64,000 nucleotides of DNA, from the NCBI RefSeq assembly GCF_015477775.1, contig NZ_JADLQO010000014.1, positions 124,001 to 188,000 on the forward strand, given 5' to 3'. The position numbers and the translations under genes were made by a program. The notes below the pieces were generated by a model. It saw only the letters and a program-made list of their open reading frames with translations. It ran no database searches and had not been told where the DNA came from. Each line of letters opens with the position of its first letter. Position 1 is the first letter of the stretch. This document shows positions 57,133 to 64,000 of the stretch, one piece after another. This DNA is from Nocardia abscessus. Lineage in GTDB: Bacteria > Actinomycetota > Actinomycetes > Mycobacteriales > Mycobacteriaceae.

Positions 57133-58371
57133 TCATCGATGCAGGAGCGCACGCTTACGCGACAGCGCGTCCACTCCGGCGGCCAAGAGCAGCACAAATC
57201 CTGTCACAACGAATTTCGTGCCCGCGCTGTAGCCCATCAGCCCCATCCCGTTGTTGATGACCGCGACCACCGCCGCGCCGAGCACCGCGTCCAGCATCCG
57301 CCCGCGGCCGCCGAACAGGCTGGTGCCGCCGATCACCGCCGCGCCGACCGCCGTGAGCAGCACGTCGCTGCCGCCGGTGTTCGGATCGACGGAGTTCGCG
57401 CGCGAGGCCGCGATCAGCCCGCCCACCGCCGCCATCGTCGAACACAGCACGAAGGCGGTGATTTTCACGCGATCCACCGCGATGCCCGCCCGCCGGGCGG
57501 CCTCGGCGTTGCCGCCGACCGCGTAGATGTGCCTGCCGAACGCGGTGCGGTCCAGCACGAACGTCCACAGCAGCAACAGGGCCACGATCAGCGGCACCAC
57601 GATGGGCATTCCCGCCAGCGAGTGCAGCGCGGGATTGCGGCTGCGCTCGCCGTTGAGCACCAGCACCGCCGCACCCGCCACCAACGCCAGCAGCGCCACA
57701 CGCACCACGACGGTGCGCGCCGTCGTGCCGGTGAGCCCGAGTTTCGTGCGGGCCCGCAATTTCCGGTACTGAACGAGCGCGAACCCGGCGACCAGCACCG
57801 CGTACAGCGCCCAGCCGATCGCGGGCGGGACGTTCTTGTTCGCGATCGCGACGATCGTCTCGTCGCGGATGGAGATGTTGCGGCCGTTGTCCATGATCTT
57901 CAGTGCCACGCCTTGCAGCGCGAGGAACGCCGCCAGCGTCACCACGAACGACGGGATGCCGATCTTCACCACGACCGTGCCGATCACGAGCCCGATCGCC
58001 ACACCGGTCAGCAGCGCGACCAGCACCGCGAGATACCACGGCCACCCTTTGTCGGTGAGCAGTACGGCGAGCACGGCCGCGCAGACGCCGCTGGTGAATC
58101 CGGCCGACAGGTCGATCTCGCCCAGCAGCAGCACGAAGATCAGTCCCATCGCGATCACCGCGATCGCCGCGCCCTGTGTGAACAGGTTGGCGAAGTTGGC
58201 CTCGGACATGAAGACCGGGCGCGCCGCCCAGAAGATCACCGAGAGAACGACGAGCGCGATCACCGAGGGCAGCGCCCCCATGTCGCCCCCGCGCACGCGG
58301 CCGACGTAGTCGCTCACCAGGTCGGTCACCGGCGCCGACGCCGGTCGCCGCTGGGTCGCCACCGCGGTCAT
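57133..58371 (-). CDS. Sugar ABC transporter permease (XylH/RbsC-like)
   Basis: 412 residues, about ten membrane helices. Motifs ALGEID-type GEIDLSAGFTSGVCAAVLAVL, PSFVVTLAAFLALQGVAL, FGRHIYAVGGNAEAARRAGI and GGTSLFGGRG are those of ribose/xylose-family permeases. The insertion between helices (~200-260) makes it longer than RbsC, as in XylH. ATG 58371 overlaps the stop of the ATPase gene as ATGA, so it is coupled to it. Confidence 0.92.
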   Translation of the reverse strand: MTAVATQRRPASAPVTDLVSDYVGRVRGGDMGALPSVIALVVLSVIFWAARPVFMSEANFANLFTQGAAIAVIAMGLIFVLLLGEIDLSAGFTSGVCAAVLAVLLTDKGWPWYLAVLVALLTGVAIGLVIGTVVVKIGIPSFVVTLAAFLALQGVALKIMDNGRNISIRDETIVAIANKNVPPAIGWALYAVLVAGFALVQYRKLRARTKLGLTGTTARTVVVRVALLALVAGAAVLVLNGERSRNPALHSLAGMPIVVPLIVALLLLWTFVLDRTAFGRHIYAVGGNAEAARRAGIAVDRVKITAFVLCSTMAAVGGLIAASRANSVDPNTGGSDVLLTAVGAAVIGGTSLFGGRGRMLDAVLGAAVVAVINNGMGLMGYSAGTKFVVTGFVLLLAAGVDALSRKRALLHR

Positions 58372-59141
58372 CGGGTGACCCCGCTCGTCTCGAGGCCGAG
58401 CGCGCCACTGCGGCCCGCCGTGATCAGTTCGACCACCTGCGCGTGCGTCACGTCGGAGGTGCGGACCTGGGCCGCCATCCGGCCGAGGTAGAGCGCGGCG
58501 ATCCGGTCGGACACCGCGAAGACGTCGTTCATGTTGTGCGAGATCAGCACCACCGCCAGACCCTGGTCGGCGAGCCTGCGGACCAGTTCGAGCACCTGCT
58601 GGGTCTGCGCGACGCCCAGCGCGGCCGTCGGCTCGTCGAGGATCACCACCTTGCTGTTCCACAGCACGGCTTTCGCGATGGCCACCGTCTGGCGCTGACC
58701 GCCGGACAGGCTCGAAACCTGCTGCCGGACCGACTTGACGGTGCGTACCGACAGACCGGCCAGCGTCTTTCCGGCCAGTTCCTCCATCGCGTATTCGTCG
58801 AGCACGAGACCGCGCCTGCGCTCCCGGCCGAGGAACATGTTCTGGACGATGTCCAGGTTGTCGCAGAGCGCGAGATCCTGGTAGACGATCTCGATGCCGA
58901 GCGCCGCCGCGTCGCGCGGGCTGTGCACCTGCACCGGGGAGCCCTCGAAGAGGAACTCGCCCGCGTCGATGGGATGGGTGCCGCCGATGCATTTGACCAG
59001 CGTGGACTTGCCCGCGCCGTTGTCACCGACAAGGGCGGTCACTTCGCCGGGATAGGCGCTGAAGGCGACTTCGTGCAGGACGTGCACGGGACCGAAACTC
59101 TTCTGTACTCCGCGTAATTCGATTACCGGCAGTTCGGACAT
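58368..59141 (-). CDS. Sugar ABC transporter ATP-binding protein (single domain)
   Basis: 257 residues, one ATPase domain rather than the tandem ~500-residue form of XylG/RbsA. Walker A GDNGAGKSTLVK, signature SSLSGGQRQTVAIAKA, Walker B VVILDEPTAALGV and the H-loop LISHNM. Probably works as a homodimer, as in FrcA-type systems. Middle gene of binding protein-ATPase-permease, separated from the binding-protein gene by a hairpin that may limit read-through. Confidence 0.93.
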   Translation of the reverse strand: MSELPVIELRGVQKSFGPVHVLHEVAFSAYPGEVTALVGDNGAGKSTLVKCIGGTHPIDAGEFLFEGSPVQVHSPRDAAALGIEIVYQDLALCDNLDIVQNMFLGRERRRGLVLDEYAMEELAGKTLAGLSVRTVKSVRQQVSSLSGGQRQTVAIAKAVLWNSKVVILDEPTAALGVAQTQQVLELVRRLADQGLAVVLISHNMNDVFAVSDRIAALYLGRMAAQVRTSDVTHAQVVELITAGRSGALGLETSGVTR

Positions 59142-59168
59142 TGGGGTAACTCCTCGAGCAGGAATGGA

Positions 59169-59207
59169 GCCCCTTCCGCAATCCCCTCATCGAACCGCGG
59201 AAGGGGC
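59169..59207 (-). terminator. Intercistronic hairpin (attenuator) between sugar-binding protein and ATPase genes
   Basis: GCCCCTTCCGC and GCGGAAGGGGC (11 bp, perfect) with a 17-base loop lie between the stop of 59216 and the start of 59141. Such hairpins after a binding-protein gene often stabilise the upstream mRNA or cut transcription so that the binding protein is made in excess. Confidence 0.7.
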
Positions 59208-59215
59208 GTGCGATA

Positions 59216-60295
59216 TCAGATCCCGTTGTCCGCGCAGAGTTTCGCGAACTCGCCCGTGCACAGCTCGGCCTCGGTGACATAGCCGTCGGCGATCACATCC
59301 TTGACGTCGCGCGGGTAGATCGCCTTGGGCTCCAGCAGCACCGACGGCACGTCGGCATTCGACTCCGGATCGCGCACCGCGCCGTTGGTCGTGCCCTGCT
59401 CCCCCTTCACCAGCGCCACCGCGAGTTTCGCGGTCGCCTCCGCCTCCTTCTGGATCGCCTTGTAGACGGTCATGCACTGGTCACCCGCCAGCACGTTCTG
59501 CAGGCCCTGCACCGTGGCGTCCTGTCCGCTGACCGGCACCTGACCGTTGAGCTTCTGTTTCTTCAGCACCGCGATCGCGGCGTTGGCCAATCCGTCGTTG
59601 GCCGCGACGACGCCGCCGATGTCCGGCCGTCCGGTGAGCATCTGCTCGAAAATCGTGCCCGCTTTGGTGTTGTCCCACTCCGGGACAGCCTGATCCGGTC
59701 CCTTGACGTATTGTCCGGCGTCGAACCGGGGCTTCAACACCCCGTCGTAACCGGTCTTCAGCAGGGTGGCGTTGTTGTCGGTCGGACCGCCGTTCAGATA
59801 CGCGACCACCGGGCGCGGGGCGTTGCGGTCGGTCAGGCATTGCGCGACGCCCTCCCCGAGCAGGTTGCCGACCTTCACGTTGTCGAAGGAGACGTAGTAC
59901 TGGGCGCCGCCGCCGAGGGTGAGCCGGTCGTAGTCGATCACCGTGACCCCCTGCGCTTTCGCCTTCTGGATCACGGCTTTGCCGGTACCGCTGTCCAGGT
60001 TGGTCATCACCAGCACCGCGGCGCCGTTGGTGATCATCTGGTCGGCGATGGTCTGGAAGGCGTTCTTGTCGCCTTGCGCGTTCTGGATATCGGCCTTGAC
60101 GCCCGCGGCTTCGAAAGCCTGCTGCAGATACTTGCGGTCCGCGGTCTCCCAGCGTGCCGAGGTCTTGCTGTCCGGGAGGATCACGCCGATCTGGGTCTTG
60201 CCGCCGGATTCCGCGGAGTCGTCGCCGCACGCGGTGAGCGTGGCGGCGAGCAGCGTGAACGACAGCGCCGCGGCGCTGAACATGCCCTTACGCAT
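59216..60295 (-). CDS. Sugar ABC transporter substrate-binding lipoprotein (xylose/ribose-like)
   Basis: 359 residues. Lipobox LTAC (Cys23). Periplasmic-binding-protein type 1 fold: IGVILPDSKTSARWETADRK, VLVMTNLDSGTGKAVIQKAK, VIDYDRL, GVVAANDGLANAAIAVL and GQVPVSGQDATVQGLQNVLAG. ARWETAD and VIDYDR match XylF best. Binds a pentose outside the membrane and delivers it to the permease. ATG 60295 with AAAGG 7 bases upstream is preferred to ATG 60310. Promoter-distal leader has a 13-bp hairpin. Confidence 0.9.
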   Translation of the reverse strand: MRKGMFSAAALSFTLLAATLTACGDDSAESGGKTQIGVILPDSKTSARWETADRKYLQQAFEAAGVKADIQNAQGDKNAFQTIADQMITNGAAVLVMTNLDSGTGKAVIQKAKAQGVTVIDYDRLTLGGGAQYYVSFDNVKVGNLLGEGVAQCLTDRNAPRPVVAYLNGGPTDNNATLLKTGYDGVLKPRFDAGQYVKGPDQAVPEWDNTKAGTIFEQMLTGRPDIGGVVAANDGLANAAIAVLKKQKLNGQVPVSGQDATVQGLQNVLAGDQCMTVYKAIQKEAEATAKLAVALVKGEQGTTNGAVRDPESNADVPSVLLEPKAIYPRDVKDVIADGYVTEAELCTGEFAKLCADNGI

Positions 60296-60311
60296 GAGTG
60301 GGCCTTTCATC

Positions 60312-60340
60312 ACCGGCCCCGGGAAGGTCCCGGGGCCGGT
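60312..60340 (-). promoter_or_regulatory. Strong hairpin in the leader of the sugar-binding-protein gene
   Basis: ACCGGCCCCGGGA and TCCCGGGGCCGGT form a perfect 13-bp stem with a 3-base AGG loop, ending 17 bp from the ATG and just before the ribosome site. It may stabilise the 5' end of the mRNA or modulate translation. Confidence 0.6.
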
Positions 60341-60353
60341 CGGAGTGGAGCGA

Positions 60354-60372
60354 ATGTTGTTCACAGCAACAT
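60354..60372. promoter_or_regulatory. Candidate ROK operator upstream of the sugar ABC genes
   Basis: ATGTTG and CAACAT with a 7-base spacer. A second AT-rich repeat, TTGTT/AACAA with a 9-base spacer, is at 60405-60423. Both lie in an AT-rich strip upstream of the binding-protein leader. The remainder up to 60679 shows no supported gene. Confidence 0.45.
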
Positions 60373-60679
60373 ATTCGACTGTGACACAGGGCACAACAGG
60401 TAATTTGTTGTTCCGCATAACAATCTCGACACGCGGGCATCCGCTCAGGTGGCAGCCGCCGAGGAGGGCTCGTGAACAGGGATGTCGGCCCAGCGCGCGG
60501 GGCCACGTCCGCGGACTCGGACGGATCCGACAGAGACCCGATGCGCAGCGCGGACGCGGAGCGTGGCAGTCGCGGGGAACAGACCACCGAGGATCGGGCG
60601 CATAGCAGCCCTCCGGCACAGTACGCTTGGCGGTGAATCTTGGCGCGGCAGCGACAGACTGGGATCCGGGAGGGGAACA

Positions 60680-61003
60680 GTGGACACGCTCAGGCTCGAC
60701 CCGGCGGCGGTGGCCGCCTACACCGCGATAGCGGACGCGGTGGCGAAACAATTGGCATCGGCGGCCACGGTCGCCTCCGGCGCGGTGGATCCGGATCGGC
60801 TGGCCGCCGACCTCGGGCTCGTCGGCGCGGAATTCGCGGCGCGTTTCTCCGCCGCGGTATCCGAACACGCGCAAGCGTTGTCGACCGCGGGGCAATTGGT
60901 CGGCGCCTACGGCCAGGTCCTGCGCGGTTACAGCGAGGACGCCCAGGATGTGGACGCCGCGACGGCCGCCGCGATCACCCGCTCCGGGGAGGCACTGGCA
61001 TGA
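60680..61003 (+). CDS. Type VII secretion target (EspC/DUF2580-like)
   Basis: 107 residues, GTG start with GGGAGGGGAA upstream. Helical hairpin protein starting LRLDPAAVAAYTAIADAVAKQ and later AEFAARFSAAVSEHAQALSTAGQL, with the turn YGQVLRGYSEDAQDV. This matches the ESX-1 EspC-like family (small helical proteins secreted with EspA). A canonical YxxxD export tag is not evident. First of three overlapping genes (ATGA with the next), forming an ESX-accessory operon without the core ESX membrane genes. Confidence 0.78.
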   Translation: MDTLRLDPAAVAAYTAIADAVAKQLASAATVASGAVDPDRLAADLGLVGAEFAARFSAAVSEHAQALSTAGQLVGAYGQVLRGYSEDAQDVDAATAAAITRSGEALA

Positions 61004-62331
61004 GAAGCCTGATGGGACTGCGCAAACGCGCGCACGCCACCCAGCCCGCCACCGACGCCCCCCGGCCGCAGAGCACCGAACCGGGCGTCGATCCGCCGAT
61101 CATCGCCGCGCTGGTGCGCCCACTGCTGACGTTGCGCTCCTCGCTGGGCACCGGTGTCGGCGTGCCGAGCGCGGCTGCGACCGGCGCGCTTTCGGCCGCG
61201 TCCGCGCAGGTCGCGGACACCGAAGCGCCGCACAGGGAAGGTCTGCACGCGCTGGAGTCGACCTGGACCTCCCGCGCCGCCGACGCCGCGGTGCCCGCGC
61301 TGCGCACCACGCAGACCGAGATCGGCGACATCTCCGATCGTGGGCCCGCCTACCTGTCCGTCCTCGCCGACGCGCACGCCACGTCCGGGCGCGCGGCGCG
61401 GCGCGTCGACCAGATCATCGCCGACTTCCGCCGCGACGCGCGGGAGATCCTGGCCAACGCGACCTCGGCGCCGGAGACCGACGCCGTCATCGCCCGCGCC
61501 AGCCTGGCGCTGCGCGACGCGCTCACCACCGTGACGGCCGCGCGCACCGAAATGGACGACCACACCAGAAAACTCGGCGACATGGGCCCGCTCACGGTCA
61601 CCGCACCGTCCGGCGTCAGCCAAAGTCAGTCCGCTCACACCGGCGGCACGGCGCAAGTCGTGCCCGGCACGACGACGCCGGGCACGGTCGCGCCCGGCGC
61701 CGCGTCGCCGGCCACCACGCAGCCCATGGACCCGGCCATGGCCGCCCAGCTCCAGTTGCAGCAGGCGCTGATCTCCGCGGGCGTGCAACTCGGCACCACG
61801 GCCATCAACGCGGGCGTCGACATCGGCACGCACATCATCGACAAGATCGCCGAGGTCGGCATCCACGGCATCGATACGGTCGCGGCGGCCGCGGACAAGG
61901 CGATCCCGGAACTGATCAACCCCGGCTCCACCACCAACTCCGGCACCAGCGGCGACGATTCGAAGAACTCCTCCAAGCTGTTCGACTTCGGCGGATCGCA
62001 GGACCACAAGCCGTCGTCCACCGGTCCCGGTTCGGTGATCCCGCCCGGCAATTCCTCGCCCGCCGCGCGGCCGGAGGTGCCCAAGCCGGAAAGCAGGCCC
62101 GCCCCCACGGTCGCGCCGCCCGCCGACTCCACGGCACCGGCGCCCGCGAGCCGTCCGGACTACCCCGGTCAGCCCGGTCACAGCGGCGGCATGGTGCTGC
62201 CGCCCGCTCCGCCGCCCGGCGGCAACGACCACGAGCACAAGCCGCGCGACGGACAGCTCGGCGTGACCATCCCGTCCGCTGTGACAGCGGTCGTACCGGT
62301 GCTGGGCGAATTCGACGATGACACCCCCTGA
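61000..62331 (+). CDS. ESX-associated Ala/Pro-rich protein (putative secreted partner)
   Basis: 443 residues. Residues ~35-200 are long amphipathic helices (ALVRPLLTLRSSLGTGVG; THRTSQTEIG-like turns; ARRVDQIIADFRRDAREIL), then a Gly/Ala/Thr/Pro-rich middle (THT-GGTAQVV...), a helical stretch GVDIGTHIIDKIAEVGIHG, and a disordered proline-rich tail. No signal peptide or membrane helix of sufficient length. Position after an EspC-like gene and overlap at both ends suggest it is a co-secreted partner like EspA, but the sequence is not a clear family match. Confidence 0.6.
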   Translation: MRSLMGLRKRAHATQPATDAPRPQSTEPGVDPPIIAALVRPLLTLRSSLGTGVGVPSAAATGALSAASAQVADTEAPHREGLHALESTWTSRAADAAVPALRTTQTEIGDISDRGPAYLSVLADAHATSGRAARRVDQIIADFRRDAREILANATSAPETDAVIARASLALRDALTTVTAARTEMDDHTRKLGDMGPLTVTAPSGVSQSQSAHTGGTAQVVPGTTTPGTVAPGAASPATTQPMDPAMAAQLQLQQALISAGVQLGTTAINAGVDIGTHIIDKIAEVGIHGIDTVAAAADKAIPELINPGSTTNSGTSGDDSKNSSKLFDFGGSQDHKPSSTGPGSVIPPGNSSPAARPEVPKPESRPAPTVAPPADSTAPAPASRPDYPGQPGHSGGMVLPPAPPPGGNDHEHKPRDGQLGVTIPSAVTAVVPVLGEFDDDTP

Positions 62332-63310
62332 CCGGGACCATCCCAGTCAGGGCGCGAGCCAGAGCAATCCGTTCGACACGGGTCTGCCGATGCTGCGCAT
62401 TCCCGCGGGCAAGCCGTCGAAGCGACGTCGTTCACCCGGCCGTCGCAAGCAGGTTCGGCGCCGCGAGCCGGAGTACGAGGTCGCGGAGCCGCCGCGCGAG
62501 CCGGAGCGGCAGAGTTCCCGGCCGCAGTTCGGCGAGTGGGAACAATGGCTCGATCCCGCGCCACCGGCCGAGCGAGCGCCGCGACCGCAGACCGCGCAGC
62601 AGCGCAGCGCGCCCGTCGCCGCGGAACCGCCCCAGGTCGAGGACGGCCTTGTCAAGGCGCCCGCCATCGTCAACCGATCCGGTCGCCATCCCGGCACGCC
62701 CGTGCGCCATCCGCGGCGCTCCGATCAACAGCGCGGCAATCGCTCGCTGACCGCCTTGATCGTCCTCGCCATCGTGGTCGCCACCGTCTCGATCGGCCTG
62801 GCCATGATCTACGGTTCCGGATCGAATTCGCGTAAGGCGGCGGTCACGTCGCCCGCGCGCGCGGCCGGACCCGCCGCCGTCCCCGCCACGTCCACGTCCC
62901 GGGTCAAGCCACCGTGGGCCATCGCGACGCCGGGATGCGAGCAGAAGCGCACCGCCGATGTCGTTTCCGGCACCGATCCGGGCGGCACCGGCAGCGGCCC
63001 CGACGCCATCTTCGCCTTCGAGTACGCCTATTACGCCGAGCGGTCGGGATACCGGGCCCGCGCTGTGGTCGCGCCCGACGCGGCGGTGGCGCCCGCCGAT
63101 CAGATCCAGCGCGGTATCAACCAAGTGCCGGCGGGCACCCGGTACTGCGTCCAGATCTCCCGGGCCGGTGACGGCCCCGAGGGCCAAGCGCGGTGGGAAG
63201 TCCGATTGACCCAGCAATTTCCCGACGAGGACCCGAACACCTTCACGCAGTTCATCACGACCCGGACCGGTACGGACCAAACGCTGATCACGGGAATCAC
63301 CGCAGGCTGA
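62318..63310 (+). CDS. Membrane-anchored protein with extracytoplasmic domain, paralogue of 15445-16119
   Basis: 330 residues, overlapping the previous gene by 14 bp. Basic, proline-rich N-terminal 140 residues, one membrane helix (143-165), then an exported domain with GCE (Cys205), SGPDAIFAFEYAYYAERSG, PDAAVAP, VPAGTRYCV (Cys275) and QFITTRTG. The same arrangement and the identical 70-residue Cys spacing occur in the protein at 15445-16119. Third gene of the EspC-like operon, so it may anchor or assist the secreted partners at the membrane. Confidence 0.72.
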   Translation: MTPPDRDHPSQGASQSNPFDTGLPMLRIPAGKPSKRRRSPGRRKQVRRREPEYEVAEPPREPERQSSRPQFGEWEQWLDPAPPAERAPRPQTAQQRSAPVAAEPPQVEDGLVKAPAIVNRSGRHPGTPVRHPRRSDQQRGNRSLTALIVLAIVVATVSIGLAMIYGSGSNSRKAAVTSPARAAGPAAVPATSTSRVKPPWAIATPGCEQKRTADVVSGTDPGGTGSGPDAIFAFEYAYYAERSGYRARAVVAPDAAVAPADQIQRGINQVPAGTRYCVQISRAGDGPEGQARWEVRLTQQFPDEDPNTFTQFITTRTGTDQTLITGITAG

Positions 63311-63477
63311 TTCGCTCGGCTCGGCGCTACCCGGGCCGGAACATGCCGGTTACGCAGCGGATAGCGGCCGGCGCCGAGATTGTTTGCGAACAGCGCTATT
63401 CATAGAGACCGACGTGCTCTAGATTCAGTTGTGAGAGTGAACATTTCGACACGACCGCAGAGCGAAAGGTCCGATCG

Positions 63478-64000
63478 TTGCGTCGCCTGAGCCGGATTGC
63501 CCTCGCCATCGCCACCGTCATCGCAGGTCTCACCGTGCCTTTCCTGTCCGTTCAGCCCGCCCAGGCGGCGCCGACGGTGCGCTGGGAGACCCGGGTAAGC
63601 GACCGGATCCTGGACATCGGGCTCTCCTCGCCCAACCTCGAGGGCCCGGACTGGTCGGTCAAGGTGGTCCGGCTGCTGCTCCCGCCGGGCTGGTCCAAGG
63701 ACGCCGCCCGGACCTGGCCCACCGTGTGGGTGCTGCACGGCGGCTTCGACGACCACAAGTCCTGGACCGACAAGGGCGATCTCGAGGCGCTCACCGCGGG
63801 CAAGGAGGCGATCTTCGTGCTGCCCGAAACGAGCTGGTGCAGCGCCTATTCCAATTGGTACAACGACGGTCGCGGCGGTCCGCCCGCCTGGGAGAGCTAC
63901 CTCCTGGAGGACGTGCGCACCCTGCTGGAATCGGGCTACCGCGCCAATTCGACACGCGCCATCGCGGGTAACTCCATGGGCGGCCTCGGCGCTATGAAAT
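63478..64000 (+). CDS. Secreted esterase of the antigen 85/esterase D family (truncated by window end)
   Basis: At least 174 residues visible. TTG start at 63478, with GAAAGG 9 bases upstream. Signal peptide (RRLSRIALAIATVIAG... to AQAA-PTV), mature part WETRVSDRILDIGLSSPNL, HGGFDDHKSW, and the nucleophile elbow IAGNSMGGLGAM (Ser166). Family PF00756: mycolyltransferases and related esterases in the cell envelope. The frame stays open to the edge. Whether it is a mycolyltransferase or a simple esterase cannot be judged from this part. Confidence 0.82.
   Translation, partial: MRRLSRIALAIATVIAGLTVPFLSVQPAQAAPTVRWETRVSDRILDIGLSSPNLEGPDWSVKVVRLLLPPGWSKDAARTWPTVWVLHGGFDDHKSWTDKGDLEALTAGKEAIFVLPETSWCSAYSNWYNDGRGGPPAWESYLLEDVRTLLESGYRANSTRAIAGNSMGGLGAMK

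Noticed and set aside
60288..60587. A 99-codon Cys-rich minus-strand frame upstream of the sugar-binding protein
   Set aside because: Crosses the leader hairpin and promoter palindromes; the Cys cluster results from the AT-rich repeats read in phase.

Overview
The window is a chromosomal segment of a high-GC actinobacterium, most likely Nocardia or a close mycolic-acid-containing relative. The pointers are strong G/C bias at third codon positions, frequent GTG/TTG starts and ATGA/GTGA stop-start overlaps. There are also families typical of this group: a PapA-like acyltransferase, an EspC-type secretion target, an Rv3235-type protein, a cutinase, an LdtMt2-like L,D-transpeptidase, an antigen-85-type esterase, and a CE1758/CE1759-type luciferase/FMN-reductase pair. 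The genus is an inference. No rRNA, tRNA, CRISPR array, transposase or integrase was seen, so the segment reads as ordinary metabolic and accessory chromosome rather than a mobile island.

Layout. 1-3.7 kb: a GlxA-type regulator followed by three alpha/beta hydrolases, two of them paralogues. 3.8-6.3 kb: a GH39-like glycosidase coupled to a TetR regulator, twin TetR operators, then a ~34-bp tandem repeat. 6.3-10 kb: ilvD, a ClgR-like regulator and an accessory clpP pair in which the second subunit has lost its catalytic serine and begins after a perfect 75-bp tandem duplication. 10-12 kb: a membrane protein with a long Pro/Ala-rich tail. 11.9-15 kb: TetR divergent from an acyl-CoA dehydrogenase/kinase pair, then a lipase remnant. 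15.4-17.4 kb: a membrane-anchored protein paralogous to one at 62.3 kb, and an APH(3'')-type aminoglycoside phosphotransferase. 17.5-20.5 kb: MarR plus an MFS pump carrying three extra C-terminal beta-sandwich-like modules. 20.5-25.5 kb: crotonase, TetR, cutinase, Rv3235-like protein, membrane-anchored esterase.

25.6-28.8 kb: luciferase-like monooxygenase, FMN reductase, YceI and DUF72 proteins. 28.9-35.6 kb: a glycerol regulon (glpK1-iclR divergent from glpF-glpK2-glpD) with two identical-core IclR-type operators. 35.6-39.2 kb: a methyltransferase and a second acyl-CoA dehydrogenase/kinase module, this one with a DUF6285-like small subunit. 39.4-48.2 kb: L,D-transpeptidase, winged-helix protein, HxlR, P450, atypical SDR, a FUSC-SRPBCC fusion and an amidase. 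48.2-55.9 kb: iron-box methyltransferase, CDF metal exporter, CrcB pair, USP, amine oxidase, TetR/crotonase with a triple CTCTAGAG operator, PapA-like acyltransferase. 55.9-60.3 kb: ROK regulator and a xylose/ribose-type ABC importer. 60.7-63.3 kb: a three-gene type VII secretion-associated operon. The last 0.5 kb holds the start of an Ag85/esterase-D-type secreted protein cut by the window edge.

The most coherent systems are the glycerol uptake/oxidation cluster, the sugar importer, the two dehydrogenase/kinase modules (probably acting on hydroxyacyl-CoAs), and the accessory Clp protease with an adjacent ClgR-like regulator. Several divergent or upstream regions carry clear inverted repeats that pair with a neighbouring regulator; these are listed as separate sites. 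All functional calls rest on reading translated sequence and remembered family signatures; no database search was run.
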